A stretch of DNA of 64,000 bases from Lysobacterales bacterium PRO7. Lineage in GTDB: Bacteria > Pseudomonadota > Gammaproteobacteria > Xanthomonadales > Rhodanobacteraceae. Position numbers and translations under genes: made by a program. The stretch covers positions 1 to 64,000 of the forward strand of contig QWHH01000009.1 in the NCBI GenBank assembly GCA_021404785.1, written 5' to 3'. The number at the start of each line of letters is the position of its first letter. Position 1 is the first letter of the stretch. Shown here piece after piece: positions 59,833-64,000 of this stretch. The notes below the pieces were generated by a model that ran no database searches, was not told where the DNA came from, and saw only the letters and a program-made list of their open reading frames with translations.

Positions 59833-60702
59833 TTAGCCCGAATACAACGTGCCGGTGTTGACGATCGGCTGGGTGCCGCGTTCGCCGCACAACACCACCA
59901 GCAGGTTCGACACCATCGCGGCCTTGCGTTCTTCGTCGAGTTGCACCACGCCGCGCGTCTTCAACTGATCCAGCGCCATCTCGACCATCGTCACGGCGCC
60001 TTCAACGATCTTGGTGCGCGCAGCAATGATTGCGCTGGCCTGCTGGCGTTGCAGCATCGCCTGCGCGATTTCCGGGGCGAAGGCGAGGTGTGATATGCGC
60101 GCTTCGATCACCTTCACGCCGGCGCTGGCGAGGCGCTCCTGGATTTCATTTTGCAGGTGATCGGTGATTTCCGTGCCGTGGCTGCGCAGCGAGACGGCGC
60201 CGGTATCGTGCGAATCGTAGGGATAGGTCTGTGCCATCTGGCGCAGTGCGGATTCGCTCTGGATGTGGACGAAGTCTTCATAGTCGTTGACCTGGAACAG
60301 CGCCTCGGCGGTATCCACAACCTGCCAGACCACGATTGCGGCGATCTCGATCGGATTGCCGTCTGCATCGTTTACCTTGAGTTTGCTCGATTCGAAATTG
60401 CGCACGCGCAACGAAACACCGCGCTTGGAATAGAACGGATTCGCCCAGCGCGGACCGGAATCGCGCACCGTGCCGACGTAGCGGCCGAAGAACTGCAATA
60501 CCTTGCCTTCATTCGGCGCGACGGTGAAAAAGCCGCCGAGGCAGACCAGCAGCACGATGGCGAAAAGTATGGCGACGATGATCGACCAGATGGTCTGGCT
60601 CTGGATCGAATACACGAACCACGCGCCGTCGGCGAGCAGCAACACGATCAGTCCTATGAGTGCAGGAATGCCCGATGGGGCGGAAACTAGACGTTCTTTC
60701 AT
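59833..60702 (-). CDS. SPFH (stomatin/prohibitin/flotillin) domain protein
   Basis: 289 residues. Two N-terminal membrane segments (about 13-31 and 39-60) precede the SPFH domain: [31 protein letters not shown] in parts, [36 protein letters not shown], and [44 protein letters not shown] helical C-terminus follows. Such proteins form oligomeric microdomain scaffolds at membranes and often modulate proteases. GGAG precedes the ATG. It is the first gene of the operon with the small membrane, ribbon-helix-helix and M15 peptidase genes. Confidence 0.92.
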   Translation of the reverse strand: MKERLVSAPSGIPALIGLIVLLLADGAWFVYSIQSQTIWSIIVAILFAIVLLVCLGGFFTVAPNEGKVLQFFGRYVGTVRDSGPRWANPFYSKRGVSLRVRNFESSKLKVNDADGNPIEIAAIVVWQVVDTAEALFQVNDYEDFVHIQSESALRQMAQTYPYDSHDTGAVSLRSHGTEITDHLQNEIQERLASAGVKVIEARISHLAFAPEIAQAMLQRQQASAIIAARTKIVEGAVTMVEMALDQLKTRGVVQLDEERKAAMVSNLLVVLCGERGTQPIVNTGTLYSG

Positions 60703-60728
60703 GGCGGGCTCCAGTTGAAATGCGAATT

Positions 60729-60754
60729 AAAGATATCAAAAAGATATCATAAAT
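60729..60754 (-). promoter_or_regulatory. Tandem TGATATCTTT repeats upstream of the SPFH operon
   Basis: Two identical decamers (TGATATCTTT on the minus strand, 60749-60740 and 60738-60729) begin 11 bases apart, one helical turn, 27 bases before the start codon. Each contains the palindrome GATATC. The run is AT-rich unlike the surrounding DNA and overlaps candidate -10 elements (TATGAT, TATCTT). This is the kind of same-face tandem site that ribbon-helix-helix dimers bind. Confidence 0.55.
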
Positions 60755-60778
60755 GCAAGCAATGCCGGAAAATCCACT

Positions 60779-62224
60779 TCAGGGCGCGATAGGGGCCACC
60801 TTGTCGATGCGCATCCGCCCGATCGTGTCCATGCCCGAGAAGAACCGCCATGGATCGCCATCGCCGGTGGACAGCGCGATATGGCCGGCGTCGAAGCCGG
60901 GCAGGGCGGCGTCAAAACTCTGCCAGTGGCTGTCCACCCACGCCTGCGCCCAGGCATGCGGCACGAAGACATGATCCTGGCCGGCATAGTGGTCGACGTA
61001 GGCAAGACCATCGACCACGCGCGTCGGGATGCCGCTCGCGCGGCCGAGCGCGGCCAGCAACACGGCGTGTTCGGTGCAGTCGCCTTCGGGATTCTTCGCC
61101 ACTTCCAGCGCCGAGGCGTAACCGACGTTCAAATCCTTGGTGCGGATGAAGCGGCGCACGAACTCCTGCAGGTTGTGCATTTTCTGCGCCGGCGTTTTTG
61201 CGTCACCCACGCCTTGGTCCGCGAGCTTGCGCATTTCCGGCGCGTTGCTCTGCAGCCAGTCGTTGGCTTGTGAGTCGGCTGGCGTCGGCGGTGCTTCGGT
61301 GGCATTCGGAGGCGCAACGCCATTGACCGGTGCGATGCGCAACTCAGTATCGCCCGCCACGTTGGACACGCGCTGTTCGCCGGTCTGGGCGAATTGCAGT
61401 TGCGTGCCACCGCGTGTGGCGCTGACGGTGAAGGTGACGCCGCTGCGCAACTGCTCGGGCGTGATCGCCTGCGGGGACTGCACCAATGCATGCACGAGGA
61501 TGTCGGCGCTCTGGTTTGGTGCTTTCGCGCAGGACTTCGAGCATGCCAGCAGGATCATGTCCATGCCCATCACCGGCAGTGTGGTCTTGCGCGCCAGACC
61601 TTCGGCATCGACCCAGCTCTGGCTGCGCGTCGCCATGCCGGCAAGATGAAAGGTCTGGTCGATGCGGGTGAGCATCGCGCTCGTGCCGTCGGGCAGGTCC
61701 ACGCGCTCGCGCGGGCCGACCACGGAATCCACGGCAACGCCATCCAGGGTCTCCGGCTGGAAGGCGATTTCCGAGAAACGCGTGCCGGGATCGAGACCCG
61801 TGCGCAGTTCGGCAAGGCGCAGTCCTTCGGCGAGCAGGGCGCCTCTGGGCCAGTCGATGATGCGCGTGGATTTCATCCCGCCGACTTCGCTGACGACATC
61901 GAAGCGGCCGTCATCGCGGCGCGTGCCCTGCACGGTGCTGGCGATACCGGAAATCGACGAGCGCGATGTAAACGCGAGCGGCTCCCCCGTCAGCGTTTCC
62001 GCATCCGATTCACCCGTGGAAAGATCAACCTTGACGCCGGCGCGGTCGAGTTGCACATCCATCTTCTGCGTGGTGATCACGCTGTCATCGCGCACTTGCC
62101 GCGTGACATGCATGTTGCCGATCTTGCGGCCGTCGAGCAGCACGCTCATCCAGACATCGTCCGCGGGCGCGGCGAGAGCGAGCAGTGGCAACAAGGCCAG
62201 GAGAAAGACGGCGGCGAAGCGCAT
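60779..62224 (-). CDS. Exported transglutaminase-like domain protein
   Basis: 481 residues. Signal peptide MRFAAVFLLALLPLLALAAPA. The first part is a beta-rich domain without recognised name. The C-terminal transglutaminase-like domain has Cys in EGDCTEHAVLLAALGRASGIP, His in HAWAQAWVDSHW and Asp in QSFDAALPGF, the complete triad order C-H-D. Such domains are usually cysteine peptidases or amidases in bacteria. A cysteine pair (LLACSKSCAK) lies mid-protein. Downstream on the same strand is the SPFH operon, with its own promoter-like region between. Confidence 0.88.
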   Translation of the reverse strand: MRFAAVFLLALLPLLALAAPADDVWMSVLLDGRKIGNMHVTRQVRDDSVITTQKMDVQLDRAGVKVDLSTGESDAETLTGEPLAFTSRSSISGIASTVQGTRRDDGRFDVVSEVGGMKSTRIIDWPRGALLAEGLRLAELRTGLDPGTRFSEIAFQPETLDGVAVDSVVGPRERVDLPDGTSAMLTRIDQTFHLAGMATRSQSWVDAEGLARKTTLPVMGMDMILLACSKSCAKAPNQSADILVHALVQSPQAITPEQLRSGVTFTVSATRGGTQLQFAQTGEQRVSNVAGDTELRIAPVNGVAPPNATEAPPTPADSQANDWLQSNAPEMRKLADQGVGDAKTPAQKMHNLQEFVRRFIRTKDLNVGYASALEVAKNPEGDCTEHAVLLAALGRASGIPTRVVDGLAYVDHYAGQDHVFVPHAWAQAWVDSHWQSFDAALPGFDAGHIALSTGDGDPWRFFSGMDTIGRMRIDKVAPIAP

Positions 62225-62275
62225 AGCGTTTCCGGAGGATTTCGAAAGGCCAAGCATAACCCGGCCGGCGTTCGC

Positions 62276-62281
62276 TACAAT
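62276..62281 (+). promoter_or_regulatory. -10 hexamer TACAAT before the 92-residue gene
   Basis: TACAAT ends 28 bases before the ATG at 62310, in the gap from the divergent transglutaminase-like gene. No -35 element is obvious. Confidence 0.35.
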
Positions 62282-62309
62282 CAGTACACGTTCAAGAGCG
62301 ATGATCGCG

Positions 62310-62588
62310 ATGCCCGACACCACAAGCTACGCCGTGTTCCTGTTTCCGCAGGCGCTGGAAGCGCTGGGCGACGCGATCAAGCCCTATCTGAGCGATGCGC
62401 CAACGGGCCAGCACATCGTGTGCGCCAGCATCGACGCGTCCGGCGCCTACTTCGAGATGACCTTGCAGGGCACCGACGCCAAGGGCCAGCCGACCGAGCT
62501 GGAACTGCGCATTCCGCACGCCATGGTCAAGCTCATCATGTCGCTGCACGACGATCATCCGTTCGGCTTTCAGGCGCACAAGAATTGA
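62310..62588 (+). CDS. Small protein of unknown function
   Basis: 92 residues from ATG at 62310; an in-frame ATG at 62301 would add three residues. YAVFLFPQALEALGDAIKPYLS, then HIVCASIDASGAYFEMTLQG, ELELRIPHAMVKLIMSLHDD and FGFQAHKN suggest a compact alpha/beta domain. No signal peptide, no family recognised. Its last 53 bases overlap the end of the convergent bpt gene. Confidence 0.72.
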   Translation: MPDTTSYAVFLFPQALEALGDAIKPYLSDAPTGQHIVCASIDASGAYFEMTLQGTDAKGQPTELELRIPHAMVKLIMSLHDDHPFGFQAHKN

Positions 62589-63285
62589 ATCTGCGCCAGA
62601 CGCCGCCGTCGAGCAATTCGAGCGGGGTGAAGCGTGCCTTGTAGTCCATCTTCGGATGGCGTGCGATCCAGAAACCGAGATACACGTAGGCAAGTCCGCG
62701 TTCGCGCGCGAGTTCGATCTGGTGCAGGATCGCACAGGAGCCGAGCCCGCGCGCAGATTCGTCCGGATCGAAAAATGTGTACACCGCCGACAAGCCGGTT
62801 GCGGTGAAGTCGGTAACGGCCACCGCCAGCAGGCGTTCGCGCAGGCGCAGCTCCACAAATTTCGTCGGGCTCCACGCGGTGAACAGGAAACGTTCGAAAT
62901 CCTCGGTCGCCGGATCGTCCATGCCGCCATCGTGGTGGCGCGCGCCAAGATAGCGCCGGTACAAATCGAAGTATTCATCGCTGAACGCCGGTGCAGCGAT
63001 GCGCAGTTGCAGATCGCGATTGCGCTTCAGGCAGCGCCGCTGGCTGCGGTCGGGCCGGAACTCGGCGACCGGGATTCGCGCCGGTATGCAGGCGTGGCAG
63101 CCCGGGCACTGCGGTCGGTAGACGTGGCCGCCGGCACGGCGGAATCCCTTCGCCAATGCCGCATCGTAGATCTGCGGGAGTTGCGGCGCGGCCGGATCGA
63201 TGACCAGGTTCTGCGCGACGCGCTGCGCGAAATAGCCGCACGGGTGCGGCAAGGTCTGGAACAGGCGGACAACATCCGATTTCAC
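62536..63285 (-). CDS. bpt: Aspartate/glutamate leucyltransferase (Bpt, ATE-family)
   Basis: 249 residues. It adds Leu from Leu-tRNA to N-terminal Asp or Glu, marking proteins for ClpAP. The family's N-terminal cysteine cluster is present: HPCGYF, YRPQCPGCHACIPARIPV. Later motifs: SQRRCLKRNRDL, LYRRYLGARHHDGGMDD, YTFFDPDE..GLGSCAILHQIELAR, LGFWIARHPKMDYKARFTPLELL. Length is as usual. The last 53 bases overlap the convergent small gene; the overlap lies in the poorly conserved C-terminal tail (FNSCAPESRTDDRRAAT). Confidence 0.94.
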   Translation of the reverse strand: MKSDVVRLFQTLPHPCGYFAQRVAQNLVIDPAAPQLPQIYDAALAKGFRRAGGHVYRPQCPGCHACIPARIPVAEFRPDRSQRRCLKRNRDLQLRIAAPAFSDEYFDLYRRYLGARHHDGGMDDPATEDFERFLFTAWSPTKFVELRLRERLLAVAVTDFTATGLSAVYTFFDPDESARGLGSCAILHQIELARERGLAYVYLGFWIARHPKMDYKARFTPLELLDGGVWRRFNSCAPESRTDDRRAAT

Positions 63286-63302
63286 CCGATGAGTCTAACC
63301 CT

Positions 63303-63683
63303 TCAGTAAATGCCCAGGTAGCGCAGCAGGATCAGCAGCACGATCACGCTGATCAGGAAGATGCGCAGCTTCGATGCCAGCGCCCAGTGTGTACGCTCCG
63401 TTTTCGGCGCGCGCGACTGCGCCAGCTCTTCGGCAAACCGCGTGTACGGTGCAATGCCGGCGTCGCGCAGGATCGCACGCGCGCGCGGCTGGTCGTCCGC
63501 GTTCACGATCCACACCGTAGGCCATGTCGATGAATCCTGTTTTGCGCTGTAACTCGGGCCCTTGTAGTCATGGCCCGAATACGCCTTGCGATTGGTTACC
63601 TTGGATTCGATGCCGGCCTCGTTGAGCAAGGCGACCATGCGCTCGATGTTTTCGGCGCGTGGTGAGGAAAAAATCGGTCTCAT
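63303..63683 (-). CDS. DUF2007-like protein with C-terminal membrane anchor
   Basis: 126 residues. The first 75 (IFSSPRAENIERMVALLNEAGIESKVTNR, STWPTVWIVNADDQPRARAILRDAGI) resemble the DUF2007 fold, a small alpha/beta domain with presumed signal-transducing role. A hydrophobic tail (LRIFLISVIVLLILLRYLGIY) would anchor it in the membrane with the domain inside. Its start overlaps the stop of tesB (ATGA), so the two are translationally coupled. Confidence 0.82.
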   Translation of the reverse strand: MRPIFSSPRAENIERMVALLNEAGIESKVTNRKAYSGHDYKGPSYSAKQDSSTWPTVWIVNADDQPRARAILRDAGIAPYTRFAEELAQSRAPKTERTHWALASKLRIFLISVIVLLILLRYLGIY

Positions 63684-64000
63684 GGCGAGGGCATCTCCGC
63701 TAGCACACGCAGCATGCCTTCCTGCGCAGTGGATGCGATCAATTTTCCGTCGCGCGTGTAAATCATGCCGCGGGTCAGGCCGCGCGCGCCCTGCGCGCTG
63801 GGGCTGTCGCAGGCATACAACAGCCAGTCGTCGACACGGAACGGACGATGGAACCAGATCGCGTGGTCCAGGCTCGCCATCTGCACGTTGTGCTGCAAAT
63901 ACGAAATCCCGTGCGGCAGCGTGGCCGTGCCGATCAGGTGAAAATCGGATGCATACGCCAGCATCGCGCGATGCAGGGTGTCGTCGTCCGGCGCACGCCC
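63680..64000 (-). CDS. tesB: Acyl-CoA thioesterase II, C-terminal part
   Basis: The reading frame continues past the window end, so only about 106 C-terminal residues are seen. APDDDTLHRAMLAYASDFHLIGTATLPHG, MASLDHAIWFHRPFRVDDWLLYACDSPSAQGARGLTRG and IYTRDGKLIASTAQEGMLR (read in parts) are the second hotdog domain of TesB, including the catalytic-region Asp in LAYASD and the Gln of TAQEG. It hydrolyses medium- and long-chain acyl-CoA. It overlaps the next gene by 4 bases. Confidence 0.94.
   Translation of the reverse strand, partial: GRAPDDDTLHRAMLAYASDFHLIGTATLPHGISYLQHNVQMASLDHAIWFHRPFRVDDWLLYACDSPSAQGARGLTRGMIYTRDGKLIASTAQEGMLRVLAEMPSP

Overview
The window (64 kb, GC-rich) looks like a chromosomal segment of a Gammaproteobacterium of the order Xanthomonadales, probably the Rhodanobacteraceae side. 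This is inferred from the rpsB-tsf block facing a map-glnD-dapD-ArsC-like-dapE block, a DUF2058 gene, an IPTL-CTERM-like secreted protein, and secreted proteins ending in I-F-x-D-G-F/Y. No phage, insertion sequence, CRISPR array, tRNA or rRNA was recognised, and no intergenic stretch exceeds about 250 bases.

Layout. 1-3 kb: end of an FKBP-type PPIase, ugd, slyX and a DUF2058 gene. 3-7 kb: a secreted protein of unknown function, then a minus-strand PHA group (two acetoacetyl-CoA reductase paralogues around phaR) and gluQRS. 7.4-17.3 kb: htpX, rpsB-tsf with a promoter and long leader, a lectin-like secreted protein, and the tightly coupled map-glnD-dapD-ArsC-like-dapE run. 17.3-22 kb: parC with a membrane-anchored penicillin-acylase-family enzyme. 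22-33 kb: a complete reductive pyrimidine catabolic cluster. It has a LysR regulator, omega-amino acid transaminase, mmsA, beta-ureidopropionase, preT, preA, dihydropyrimidinase, an NCS1 transporter and a convergent fungal-type cytosine deaminase. Together these take cytosine or uracil to beta-alanine and on to acetyl-CoA.

33-36 kb: an ECF-like sigma factor followed by two coupled secreted proteins sharing a C-terminal IFxDGF tag. 36-44 kb: a LysR regulator, then a set that looks built for use of an external ester or polymer (alpha/beta hydrolase, TetR, TonB receptor, MFS carrier, secreted short-chain PHA depolymerase). With phaB/phaR this hints at both storage and scavenging of polyhydroxybutyrate. 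44-47.5 kb: cfa, then a fluoride riboswitch controlling crcB and a DUF190 gene, and small genes including an HExxH protein. 47.6-50.6 kb: a sensor kinase/response regulator pair and a membrane-anchored SRPBCC protein. 50.8-55.7 kb: a Gld-type ABC system. 55.8-58.7 kb: a second, very long secreted acylase. 58.8-60.7 kb: an SPFH-small membrane protein-ribbon-helix-helix-M15 peptidase operon with tandem operator-like repeats. 60.8-64 kb: transglutaminase-like protein, bpt, a DUF2007-like protein and the 3' part of tesB.

The most striking unannotated structure is a dispersed hairpin family (four loci, nine hairpins, both orientations) in which the stems vary with compensating changes around a near-constant CATCC core.
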